Made by a program: the position numbers and the translations under genes. This document shows positions 19,518 to 28,224 of a stretch of DNA of 64,000 bases, one piece after another. The stretch spans positions 1,961,811 through 2,025,810 of the forward strand of contig NW_008705565.1 in NCBI RefSeq assembly GCF_000186865.1, given 5' to 3'. This DNA is from Aureococcus anophagefferens (taxonomy: Eukaryota; Sar; Pelagophyceae; Pelagomonadales; Pelagomonadaceae). The notes under the pieces were generated by a model that saw nothing but the letters and a program-made list of their open reading frames with translations, was not told the DNA's origin and ran no database searches. Numbering within the stretch: position 1 is the first letter of the stretch; each line of letters starts with the position of its first letter.

Positions 19518-21599
19518 TTACGCTCCTAGGCGGCGGCCTCGGAGACGACCTGGCCGTCGGCGAAGACGGTCGTGCTTCTCGACCTGGCCGTTGGGGAACT
19601 CGAAGGTCTCGAGGCCCGTCGCCGGATCGCAGGTGTGCGTCGTCTCCGCGGCCGCGTAGTAGTAGACGATCGCGCCCGCGGCCGTCGTCGTCTTCACGTC
19701 GCCGTTCGTGAAGGTGACGACGGCGTCGCCCGTGGTCGGATCGGCGAGCTTGCGCGTGCCGTTGCGGTACTGGACCTCGCGGCGGCCGTCGCGCCACGAC
19801 CGCTCGAGCTTGCCGTCGCGGCCCGTCGGCCGCCACTCCGACGGCGCGTCGTCCTCGGCGGCGTCGTCCGCGTCCTCGGCGGCGTCCTCGGCGTCCTCGG
19901 CGGCGCCGCCGGCGCTCGACGCGGCGCCGCCGTCGTCGGACGAGCCCGCGTCGGCCGTCGCGGCGCGCGCCGCGGCGCCGAGGAACGCGCGGTCGTCGTC
20001 GCCGACGCCGAGGACGCCGCCGCCGGAGGCCGCGCCGCCGTAGCGGCCCGCGTCGTAGGACGACTCGAGGCGCGTCGCGGCGTCGAGGACCGTCCGCGTC
20101 GGGCCGTCGAGCCCCGCGTCCGACGCGCGGTCGACGGAGTCGCGGTCGAGGCCGAAGACGTCGACGTCTCGCTCCGACGCGCGGTCGACGGCGTCGCGGT
20201 CGAGGCCGAAGACGTCGACGTTCCGCTCCGACGCGCGGTCGACGGCGTCGCGGTCGAGGCCGAAGACGTCGACGTTCGGCTCCGACGCGCGGCCGACGGA
20301 GTCGCGGTCGAGGCCGAAGACGTCGACGTCCGCGCCGCGCTCGGAGGCGTCGCGCGCGTCGTCCCCGGGGCCGAGGGCGTCCGCCTCGCCGTCGAGGGCC
20401 GCCGCCTCCGCCGGCGCGCGCGCGGTCGCCTCGGCGGCGCGCTCGGCGGCGCGGCGCGCGGCGCGCGCGGACCGCTCGCGCTCCGCGGCCGCGTTCTGCT
20501 CGCGGAGGAGCTCGAGCTGCGTCGCGAGCTCGAGGAGCCGCTGGTCCGAGCGCGCGTTGCGGTCCGCGAGGCGCCGCTCCGTCTGCCGCTCCCGCGCCGC
20601 GCGCGCGTCGTGCTCGGCGCGGAGCCGCGCGGCGTCGGCCTTGAGGCGCTCGAGGTCGGCCTTGCGGCGCCGGTCGCCCGCGACGCGCTCGTTGCGCCGC
20701 TCGCGGCGCGACCGGTGGAGCGCGAGCGACTCGCGCTTCGCGCGGTCGCGCTCGGCGGCGACCCAGGCCTCGACGCGCGCGCGCCGGTCGCGCCGCGCCG
20801 CGGACCGCTCGTCCGCGCGATCCCGCGACGCCGCCGTCGCCGCCTCCGCGCGCGCGCGGAGCTCCTTGGCCGCGGCCCGCTCGCGCCGGAGCGCCTCGCG
20901 CGCGTCGCGGAGCTCGTCCTCGAGCGCGGCGACGGCGTCCGCCTCGTCCTCGTCGAACGCGTCTTCGTCGGGCTCGGGCTCGGGCTCGGGCGCGGCCGCG
21001 GCCGCGGCCGCGGCCGCGGGCGCGCGCGCCGGCGGCGGCGAGAAGAGGTACTTGACGAGGTCCGACTGCGGCGGCGGGCTCGCCGGGTCCGGCGGCGCCT
21101 CGGGCTTGGCCCGCGGCTTGCCCGACTTGCGGAGCCGCGCGAGGCGCTCGATCTGCGCCGTCGACCGCCGGAGCGGCGCGTCGTCGCGCGCGGGACCGTC
21201 GTCGCGCGCGGGCGCGAACTCGGCGCTCGACGCCACGGACGGCGCGCGCGGCGGGAGGTGCTCCGCGCTCGACGCCGGGTCGAAGGTCGGGAACGACCGC
21301 CGCGGCGGCGCGGCGCCGAGGTCGGCGCTCGACGCCACCGACGGCGCGCGCGGCGGCAACTCCGCGCCAAAGTCCGGGAAGATGTCGTGCGGCGCGCCGT
21401 TCCGCGGCGACAGCTCGTACTCGTCGAGCTCGCCGCCGCCGCCGCCGACGGGCCGGTAGTCGTCGAGGTAGACCGGCGCGTCGTAGGCCTCCGTGTCCGA
21501 CGGCGGCGGCGTGCAGTCCGGCGGCGGCGGCGACGCGCTCCGCTCGCTGCCGCTCCACGCCTCGCCGCCGCTCCACTCGCGCGGCAGGAGGTCGATCAT
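19518..21599 (-). CDS. CENPJ: Centriole protein CPAP/SAS-4 (TCP10 C-terminal domain)
   Basis: About 693 residues from the Met at 21599 (MIDLLPREW). Order: Pro/Ser-rich N-terminus with two PRAPSVASSAE-like repeats, a long Arg/Ala/Glu coiled coil (about residues 215-400), four 18-residue repeats (VDVFGLDRDAVDRASERN type), an acidic linker, and a C-terminal beta-rich G-box of TCP10/CPAP type: LERSWRDGRREVQYRNGT, then TFTNGDVKTT, then ETFEFPNGQVEKH. CPAP/SAS-4 builds centriole walls and binds STIL through the G-box, so the organism probably forms basal bodies at some stage. The last repeat runs out of frame near 19570: another frame reads VFADGQVVSEAAA then stop at 19526-19528, so a one-base indel or sequencing error is likely. 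Confidence 0.8.
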   Translation of the reverse strand: MIDLLPREWSGGEAWSGSERSASPPPPDCTPPPSDTEAYDAPVYLDDYRPVGGGGGELDEYELSPRNGAPHDIFPDFGAELPPRAPSVASSADLGAAPPRRSFPTFDPASSAEHLPPRAPSVASSAEFAPARDDGPARDDAPLRRSTAQIERLARLRKSGKPRAKPEAPPDPASPPPQSDLVKYLFSPPPARAPAAAAAAAAAPEPEPEPDEDAFDEDEADAVAALEDELRDAREALRRERAAAKELRARAEAATAASRDRADERSAARRDRRARVEAWVAAERDRAKRESLALHRSRRERRNERVAGDRRRKADLERLKADAARLRAEHDARAARERQTERRLADRNARSDQRLLELATQLELLREQNAAAERERSARAARRAAERAAEATARAPAEAAALDGEADALGPGDDARDASERGADVDVFGLDRDSVGRASEPNVDVFGLDRDAVDRASERNVDVFGLDRDAVDRASERDVDVFGLDRDSVDRASDAGLDGPTRTVLDAATRLESSYDAGRYGGAASGGGVLGVGDDDRAFLGAAARAATADAGSSDDGGAASSAGGAAEDAEDAAEDADDAAEDDAPSEWRPTGRDGKLERSWRDGRREVQYRNGTRKLADPTTGDAVVTFTNGDVKTTTAAGAIVYYYAAAETTHTCDPATGLETFEFPNGQVEKHDRLRRRPGRLRGRRLGA
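20119..20334 (-). repeat. Four tandem 54-bp repeats inside the CPAP-like gene
   Basis: Units start at 20119, 20173, 20227 and 20281, each encoding 18 residues (consensus VDVFGLDRDAVDRASERN). The DNA copies are nearly identical, pointing to recent in-frame expansion. Confidence 0.9.
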
Positions 21600-21769
21600 C
21601 GTGCTTTCGGTAGGTAGGCTAGAAGTTTCAAATGGCTTCTCCCATCGCGCCGCACGGGCACGGCTCGATCGGCAGATCGGCGAGAGCTTGAACACGGCAT
21701 CATTGTCATAGCGTAGAAGCTGATGGGGACCATAGCAGCCCCCTCCATGGCCATGCCAGCCATGCGTGT

Positions 21770-21851
21770 GGCGGCGCGGACTAGCGCATAACCGGCGCGC
21801 GCGCCGTGCTAGCGCATAGCCGGCGCGCGCGGGCGGCGCGGACTAGCGCAT
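21770..21851. repeat. Short direct repeats around a start codon
   Basis: GGCGGCGCGGACTAGCGCAT occurs at about 21770 and again at about 21832, where it runs into the ATG at 21850. A third partial copy, GCTAGCGCAT, lies at about 21809. A 62-bp local duplication of the 5' leader is the simplest reading. Confidence 0.65.
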
Positions 21852-22828
21852 GGCGCTGCTGCTCTGCACGACGCCGGCGCGCGTGCGGCGAGGCGCCTCC
21901 TTGACGAGCCCGCTCCTGGGCGAGTTGCCCGCCGGCGCCGTCGTCGAGGTCCAGGGCGGCGCGGACCGGCTGCTCGTGCGCTGGAACCGGCGCAGCGGCT
22001 ACGTCAGCGCCAAGTGCTTCGCCGACCCGGACGCCGACTTCGCGGCCGAGGGCGGAAATGCGCTCCGCGAGTTCGGAAGCGACGCGTTCCTCGCCTGGCG
22101 CGCGGCCTACGCGCGCGCCGCCGCGGCCGCCGCCGTCGCGCCGCCGCGGCCCGTCGCCGCGCGGCGGACCGCGGCGCCGCCGCCCGCGGCCGCGTCGTCG
22201 CGGCCGCCGCGAAGCCCCGCCGCGGGCCCCTGGGTCCGCGGCGCGCGGTGCGCGACGGCGCCGTGCCCCCGTCGTCCTGCGCGCACGCCGTCGGCGCGCT
22301 CGTCCGCGCGATGCGGCGGGCGCCGCGCCGGGGCGGGCGGACGAAGCTCGAGCCGGGGGACGCCCGCCTCGCGCCCCACCACGCGCTCTTCGCGGCGCTG
22401 CGGGAGACGTGCCGCGGCGCGGCCGCCGCGGACCTCGGCGTCGGGCGGCTCCGCTACGAAGGCGGCTACGCGACGCGGCTCCTGCCGGACGGCGGGGACT
22501 ACGCGTACTGGGCGCCCCACGTCGACAAGCTGAACAACGAGCGCGCCGACGTGTCCCGCGCGGCGTCCCGCGACCGACGCTTCGAGACGTCGCCACGGGC
22601 GCGTTCCCTAGGTCCTGCGTGCTCTACCTCAACGGCGGCTTCGACGGCGGCCGCTTCGCGTTCGTCGACGCGGACGCGGACCGGGTCGTGGAGCCCCGGG
22701 CGGGCCGGCTGCTCTGCTTCACGTCGGGCGCCGAGAACCTCCACGGCGTCGAGCGCGTCGTCGCCGGCGCACGCTTCTCCTTCGCGCTCTTCTTCTCCCT
22801 CGAGCGCGATCCAGGGAGGCCGCCGTAA
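21850..22828 (+). CDS. Prolyl-4-hydroxylase-like 2OG-Fe(II) oxygenase with N-terminal SH3-like domain
   Basis: Three exons: 21850-22152, 22215-22552, 22612-22828 (285 residues; the total is an exact multiple of three). Introns are 62 and 59 nt, GT-AG, inferred from frame changes. The N-terminal part (RRGASLTSPLLGELPAGAVV ... RSGYVSAKCF) resembles bacterial-type SH3 domains. The catalytic part has HVDK (His-x-Asp iron ligands), VLYLNGGFDGGRFAFVD, and the distal His in ENLHGVERV, with a following basic residue for 2-oxoglutarate. This fits the P4H fold that hydroxylates proline in proteins; the target is unknown. No signal peptide seen. It ends 251 bp before the U2AF35-like start. Confidence 0.78.
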
Positions 22829-23079
22829 GCACGCTCCGGACGGTGGATGCCCCTCCGATCCGCGCTGCTGCCCGGGGGCATCCCTGCGTGTGCGAGCGCA
22901 GGCGGGCCGGGGGTCGGTGCCGAGGGCCTCTGCTTCCAATCCTTGGCCAGGCTTGGCTTGTCGAGCGCCTCGCCGACGTCCAGCACAACATCTCGGCTCG
23001 CGGGCGACGCCGAGGACGACCGCGACCGCCTCGAGGTGACGCTGGGCAGCTCGTGCTCGGCGGCGCGCCCGTGACCAAC

Positions 23080-24327
23080 ATGGGGGACCGCTACGGCGGC
23101 GGCGGCGGCGGCCACTACGGCGGCGGCGGTTCCCGCGGCGGCTACGACGACCGGCGCGGCGGCGGCGGCGGCGGCGACCGCTACGGCGGCGGCGGCGGTT
23201 CCCGCGGCGGCTACGACGACCGCGGCTCCCGCGGCGGCGGCGGCGATCGGTACGGCGGCGGCGGCGGCGGCCACTACGGCGGCGGCGGCGGCGGCGGCTA
23301 CGGCGGCGGCGGCGGCGGGCGCGACGGCGGCTCGCGCGGCGGCTACGGCGGCGGCGGCTCCCGCGGCGGCGGCGGCGGCGGCGGCGGCGGCGTGAGCTAC
23401 GCCTACGACAACTCGCGCGACGCGGGCCGGAACTGGCGCGACCGGGAGCTCGGCGGCGCGCGCGGCGGCGCGACGCACCTCGCGCGCATCCACGGCACGG
23501 AGGAGGACAAGGTCAACTGCCCGTTCTACTTCAAGATCGGCGCGTGCCGCCACGGCGACCGCTGCTCGCGCCAGCACCACAAGCCGCCGTTCTCGCAGAC
23601 GATGATCGTCCAGCACATGTACCAGAACCCCGCGAGTCAGATCGCCGCGGCGGGCGGCGACCCGAGCCAGCTCGACCCGAAGAAGGTCCAGGAGGAGTTC
23701 GACGACTTCTACGAGGAGGTCTACGACGAGCTCGCCAAGTACGGCGAGATCGAGGAGCTCAACGTCTGCGAGAATTTGGGCGACCACATGGTCGGCAACG
23801 TCTACGCCAAGTTCGCCGACGAGGAGCACACGGACGCGTCGCTCAAGGCCCTCTTCGGCCGCTTCTACGCGGGCCGGCCCCTCGTCTGCGAGTTCTCGCC
23901 CGTGACGGACTTCCGCGAGGCGCGCTGCCGCCAGTACGACGAGGCCGTGTGCACGCGCGGCGGCTACTGCAACTTCATGCACATCCGCACGCCCTCGCGG
24001 AGCCTCCGCCGCGACCTCGAGAAGCGCTACAAGAAGAAGTGGCGCAAGGAGCGCGAGAAGCGCGAGCGGCAGGAGCGCGGCGAGGACGTCACGTCCTCCG
24101 ACGAGGAGAACGACGACAAGGACGACAAGGGCAAGGACAAGCCGTCCCGGTCCCGGTCGCGCTCCCGGTCGCGCTCCCGCGACCGCAAGCGCCGCCGCGA
24201 CGGCGACGGCGCCGACGACGACGGCCGCGACCGCCGCCGCCGCAAGGACAGCGCCGACGACGACGCCAAGCCCAAGGACGAGCCCGCCGCCGAGTCCGCG
24301 CCGCCCGCGCCGGAGCCCGAGGCCTAG
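23080..24327 (+). CDS. U2AF1: U2AF small subunit (U2AF35) with Gly-rich N-terminal extension
   Basis: About 415 residues from the ATG at 23080. U2AF35 binds the 3' splice-site AG and partners U2AF65 in early spliceosome assembly. The conserved part starts with HLARIHGTEEDKVNCPFYF (about residue 130), followed by the first CCCH zinc finger (CPFYFKIGACRHGDRC), the UHM-type RRM (FDDFYEEVYDELAKYGEIEE), the second CCCH finger (CRQYDEAVCTRGGYCNFMH) and an RS domain (SRSRSRSRSRD). In other eukaryotes the protein starts almost directly at the first finger; here about 125 residues of GGGG, SRGGYDDR and RYGGGG repeats precede it. The repeats are coded by long GGC runs. All zinc ligands are present. Confidence 0.92.
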   Translation: MGDRYGGGGGGHYGGGGSRGGYDDRRGGGGGGDRYGGGGGSRGGYDDRGSRGGGGDRYGGGGGGHYGGGGGGGYGGGGGGRDGGSRGGYGGGGSRGGGGGGGGGVSYAYDNSRDAGRNWRDRELGGARGGATHLARIHGTEEDKVNCPFYFKIGACRHGDRCSRQHHKPPFSQTMIVQHMYQNPASQIAAAGGDPSQLDPKKVQEEFDDFYEEVYDELAKYGEIEELNVCENLGDHMVGNVYAKFADEEHTDASLKALFGRFYAGRPLVCEFSPVTDFREARCRQYDEAVCTRGGYCNFMHIRTPSRSLRRDLEKRYKKKWRKEREKRERQERGEDVTSSDEENDDKDDKGKDKPSRSRSRSRSRSRDRKRRRDGDGADDDGRDRRRRKDSADDDAKPKDEPAAESAPPAPEPEA

Positions 24328-24424
24328 CGCGCGCCCCACGCGCGCGCCCCAAGCGCGCCCTCCCCACCGCGCGCGACACCCCGGGCCTGCCGCCGCCCGG
24401 GTAACCGTCACAAAACAGACATGT

Positions 24425-25096
24425 TTACGGGGCCTCCGAGTCGCCGCCGTCCGAGTCGTCGTCCCCGGCGACCTCCGCGACGCGCGCGCGCGCCGTCGTC
24501 TCGCGGAGCTCCGGGCCGCCGGGCCGCCTCGCTGCGCAGGCGCCGCAGTAGTCGCTGGCGCCGTCGGTGAACACCGCGGCGTCGTCGACGAGCACCGCCT
24601 CGCAGCCCTCGCCGTCGCAGTAGACGCCGTCCTCCTCGTCGTCCTCGTCGTCGTCGTCCTCGTCGTCGTCGTCGTCGTTGAGGCTCAGCGGCGCGAGGTC
24701 GTGGGCCGCGCGCGCCTCGTCGAGGTCCGCGAAGGCCTCCGGGTCCGCCGTCCGGAGCGCTCGCAGGAACCCGTTCGTCGAGAGCGCGCCGCGCAGCGCT
24801 TCGACCGCGTCGCCGGCAAAGGCGGCCTCCGCGACGTCCAGGACGCGCGCCTCGACGGCGCCGAGCGCCGCCGCGGCCGCGGCGCCGAGCGTCGTCGTCG
24901 TTCGGACGGCGAGGCCGTCGAGCTGCGGGCCGCCGACCTCGAGGAGCGCCGCGACGACCTGCGCGTCCGTGAGCTCGCCCGTGAGCTCCACGGAGTGCGC
25001 GCCGTCGAAGGCCGGCGCCTCGGGCGCGTCGACGCGCGGCGCTTTGCTAGGAGCTGGTATTGCGGTTGCATCGGCGTCGTCGCAGGAGCGCTTCAT
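24425..25096 (-). CDS. Hypothetical acidic protein with Cys pairs
   Basis: 223 residues starting MKRSCDDADATAIPAP. An Ala-rich helical middle (about residues 40-125) is followed by a run of Asp/Glu (about 140-155) and a Cys cluster, VYCDGEGCEA ... DYCGACAA (about residues 158-190), which could hold one zinc as a PHD- or B-box-like fragment. No family recognised. Divergent from the gene at 25206 with about 110 bp between starts, so the two may share a promoter. Confidence 0.55.
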   Translation of the reverse strand: MKRSCDDADATAIPAPSKAPRVDAPEAPAFDGAHSVELTGELTDAQVVAALLEVGGPQLDGLAVRTTTTLGAAAAAALGAVEARVLDVAEAAFAGDAVEALRGALSTNGFLRALRTADPEAFADLDEARAAHDLAPLSLNDDDDDEDDDDEDDEEDGVYCDGEGCEAVLVDDAAVFTDGASDYCGACAARRPGGPELRETTARARVAEVAGDDDSDGGDSEAP

Positions 25097-25205
25097 CGCA
25101 GCAGTCAGGCGCCGTCGCCAGATTTGTCCACTTTAAGAGTGGGGCAACACCGGTTGAAGCGATGGAGCAGCCCTTGTTGATGAATTAACAAATCACCGTT
25201 TGAAG

Positions 25206-25826
25206 ATGCCTGCCTCCCCCTTGCGCGCGAACCAGGCGAACCGGCTCCCGGCGGCGGCCGCGCCGAGCCCGCTGAAGACCCCGCCGCGGCACGACGCCCT
25301 CCAGGCGGCCGCCGAGGCCGCGGACTTCCATTCGTCCGTCAAGGCCGCCGAGGCGCGCGCCGCGGACCGGGCCCACGAACTCCGCTGCTTCCAGTTCTCC
25401 GCCGCGGATACGCCGGAGCGCCACGACGCCATCGCCGCGGCCCTCGAGGCCGCGGACCTGCACTCGGCGCACAAGAAGCTCGGTGAGGACAAAACATCGC
25501 CGCGGGGCGTCCGCTACGGTCTGTCGTCCGACGAGGACTCGGAGGAGACCGCGTCGCCGGCGAAGCTCAACTTCGAAGAGCCCGAGACGGCGGCGCCGGC
25601 GCCCGAGGAGGCCGCGCCCGAGGAGACCCCGGGGGGCAAGAATCCCTTCGACGACGACGACGACGACTCCGTCTCCGACGGATTCTGGCCCGCGGCGCCG
25701 CCCCGGGCGGCGCCCGAGACCGCCGTCGAGACAACGACGGTGCGCGAGGACTCGGACGCGCGCGACGACGGCGACCGCGCGCGCGTCCGCGCGTGGTTCG
25801 GCTGCCTCGAGCTCTGCGGCTTCTAG
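25206..25826 (+). CDS. Hypothetical protein with two internal repeats
   Basis: 206 residues from the ATG at 25206 (MPASPLRANQANRL); the codon two triplets earlier is TTG. Two related segments, PPRHDALQAAAEAADFHSS (about residue 26) and PERHDAIAAALEAADLHSA (about residue 71), look like paired amphipathic helices. The second half is acidic with an NPFDDDDDD motif. No family recognised. Confidence 0.55.
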   Translation: MPASPLRANQANRLPAAAAPSPLKTPPRHDALQAAAEAADFHSSVKAAEARAADRAHELRCFQFSAADTPERHDAIAAALEAADLHSAHKKLGEDKTSPRGVRYGLSSDEDSEETASPAKLNFEEPETAAPAPEEAAPEETPGGKNPFDDDDDDSVSDGFWPAAPPRAAPETAVETTTVREDSDARDDGDRARVRAWFGCLELCGF

Positions 25827-25883
25827 AGCCCCCCCCTGTGTACGTACCGACTCCCGCCTGTTCTTACGCGACCTGGGGGTTGA

Positions 25884-27403
25884 TCACCAGGCCGGGGGCC
25901 GCTGCGGAAAGGCGTAGGCGAGGCCCGGGAGCCCCTCGTCGTAGGCGGCCGGCTCCGGGCAGGGCGGCGCGGGCGCGGCGAGGAGGTCCCGGAGGTCGTC
26001 CTCCGGGAGCGTGAAGTCCGCCGCCGTGGGCCGGAACGCGTCGAGCTTCGCGAGGTAGCGCGGGTCGACCTGCTTGCGCACGGCGCGCGTCCGCGGCGGC
26101 AGCGCCGCGTCGACAGCCACGAGGCCCGCGGCGTCGTGCGCGTCCTTCGCCTTGGCGGCGGCGACGGCGGCGGCGCCCGCGGACTTGGCGGCGGCGCGTC
26201 CGCGAGGGGCCGCTCGAGCGCGCCGCGCGCGGACACCGCGGCGACGCCGCGGCCGTCGCCGCCGCGGCCCGGCGGCGCGCCGAGCGCGAGCGCGCCCCCC
26301 GCGAGGGCCCCCTCGCGGCTCCCGTGGAGCGCGCCGTCGCCGTCGAGCGCGTAGGCGCGTATCTGGCCCGCCTCGTCGACGGCGACGACGCTCGAGCCGT
26401 CGCGCGCGGCCGCGAGCGCGACGACCGGCGACCGCGTGTCCTCGGCGACGGCCGCGAGCCGCGGCCGGTCGCCGTCGACGGCCCAGACGCTCAGCGTGCC
26501 CTCGTCGCCGCCGACGGCGAGGAGCGTCGCCGCGGGCGAACTCACGGGCGCGAAGCACCGCGGCGTCGCGCCGCCGCCGCAGTCGATCTCGCGCGCGACG
26601 GTGAGCGCGAGCGACCCGTCCGCGCCGGCCCCGAAGGCCCAGACCCGCGCGTAGTGGTCGCCGCCGCCGGAGACGACGACGCGCGCGTCCAGCGGGTCGC
26701 GGACGAGGTGCACGCCCGCGATGGGCGCGCCGCCGTGCGCGCGCGGCGCTTCCGCGACGGCCGCGCCCGTGAGCGCGTCCGCGCCGCCCGCGCCGACGCG
26801 CAGCGGGTCCCGCGCGTCGCAGCCCGGGCCCAGGGCATCGGCGCGCAGCGCGACGACGCGGAGCGTGCCGCCCTTGTCGCCCGTGGCGACGGCCGCCGCG
26901 GACGCCTCGGACAGCGCGGTGATCGCGTAGAGGTGGCGGCAGACGACGCGGAGCGGCGCGCCCCGCGCGTAGGCGCCCGGCGCGCCCAGCGGGACGCCGC
27001 CGGGCACGTCGCCGAGGGCCGCGACGCAGAGCTCGCGCCGCGCGCCGGACACGACGACGACCTCGCGCCGCGGCGAGCCCGCGACGGCGCGCACGGACGC
27101 CCAGGGCCGCGCGCGCAGGCTCCGCCGCGGCGGCGCGCCCCCGGCGGGCAGCGCAAACAGCGCTTCGTAGCGGCGGAGAGCGCCGCGGCGGCCGAGCTCG
27201 CCGAGGTCGCCGCGGTCCGACGCGGCGACGCCGACGTCCCAGGTCCACACAACGCCGTTCGCGTCGCCGACGACGAGCCGATCCGCCGTCTCGTCGAGCG
27301 ACGCGCTCGAGAGCGGCAGGGCCGGCGCCACCTCGTCGCAGGCGACATGGCTAAAGCGCTCGCCCGTCTCGGCCACGAGGTCGGCGTAGGAATCGGAGAG
27401 CAT
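25884..27403 (-). CDS. WD40-repeat protein
   Basis: About 488 residues if a 53-nt GT-AG intron at 26184-26236 is removed; without it the frame ends in an Arg/Pro-rich run that does not look coding. Beta-propeller blades are recognisable as RLVVGDANGVVWTWDV, AVATGDKGGTLRVVAL, ARVVVSGGGDHYARVWAF, LLAVGGDEGTLSVWAV and SVVAVDEAGQIRAYAL, so at least five or six of seven blades are visible. The C-terminus after the intron is helical then Pro-rich (LPGLAYAFPQRPPAW). A scaffold role is likely; no specific orthologue recognised. Confidence 0.7.
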
Positions 27404-28224
27404 GACGCGGTGCGATGCGGTGCTTGCTTGCGATTACGCCGTCGACGTCGTCGACGGTGGCGCGTTTGGGTGAGCGGATTGCGTTGAGCGTGCCGTCGAT
27501 GAGCAGCGGCGCGTCGTTGGTGCGCTTTTGCTACTCGCAAACTTGGTGTCTGACCTACAGGGCGGTTCGCGGTGAGCATCGCGCGCGTCGGGGGCGGGCG
27601 GCGGGGAGGGGGCGGCGGCGCGACGGCGAGGCGACGGCGACAGAGTGACAGAGTGACGGCGACGGCCGGGCCGAGGCCGAGAACGGCGCTCCGCTTGGCG
27701 CGGAGGACGCCGGCCCGCAGCGACGGCGCAGCGGTTCACCGCATGACGTCCGCGGCCACGAGTCGGGGCCGTAGAGCGCCGCGCGGCGGTCCCGTCCGCG
27801 AGCTGCCGAGCACGCAGGCCGTCGTCGGGCGAGACCGCGTCGGAGAGCACTCTCCGCGCGGCCGCGTCGCGATTTTCGGCACACGCGGTCCGCAGAGCCA
27901 ATCCGTCGTGTGTCACGTCACCGCCGCCGCACACCGCCTTGTCGCGCGCGTCGCGGGGTGAGAGGGCTCCGCGTTGGATGCGGTGCGCTCACGCAGCAAT
28001 TCAAAGCTCCATCGTCTCGCGCCCAAATCGGACAAAAGTTTCGCCTTCGGCCCGAAGATCTGGCTTGCGCGCAGTCGACGCCTCGGTCGCAGAGCCGCTC
28101 GACGCGTGCGAGCGCGACGACCTCGCCGTAGAGGTCCTGCACAGACGACATACCCTCAGGCAATGTGCGCGGCGGTCGGATGAGTCGTCCGGCGTATTGA
28201 TTCACATTCTAGATTCACATGTGC
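27404..28224. other. Intergenic interval, about 820 bp
   Basis: Lies upstream of the WD40 gene (minus) and downstream of the DEAH helicase gene (minus). No coding sequence, tRNA cloverleaf or clear repeat was recognised. Confidence 0.5.

Noticed and set aside
20119..20334. CRISPR-like array
   Set aside because: Units are contiguous 54-bp in-frame coding repeats without spacers.
26184..26236. Frameshift or pseudogene in the WD40 gene
   Set aside because: A 53-nt GT-AG intron explains the frame change and leads into a protein-like C-terminus, so an intron is preferred, though RNA is needed.
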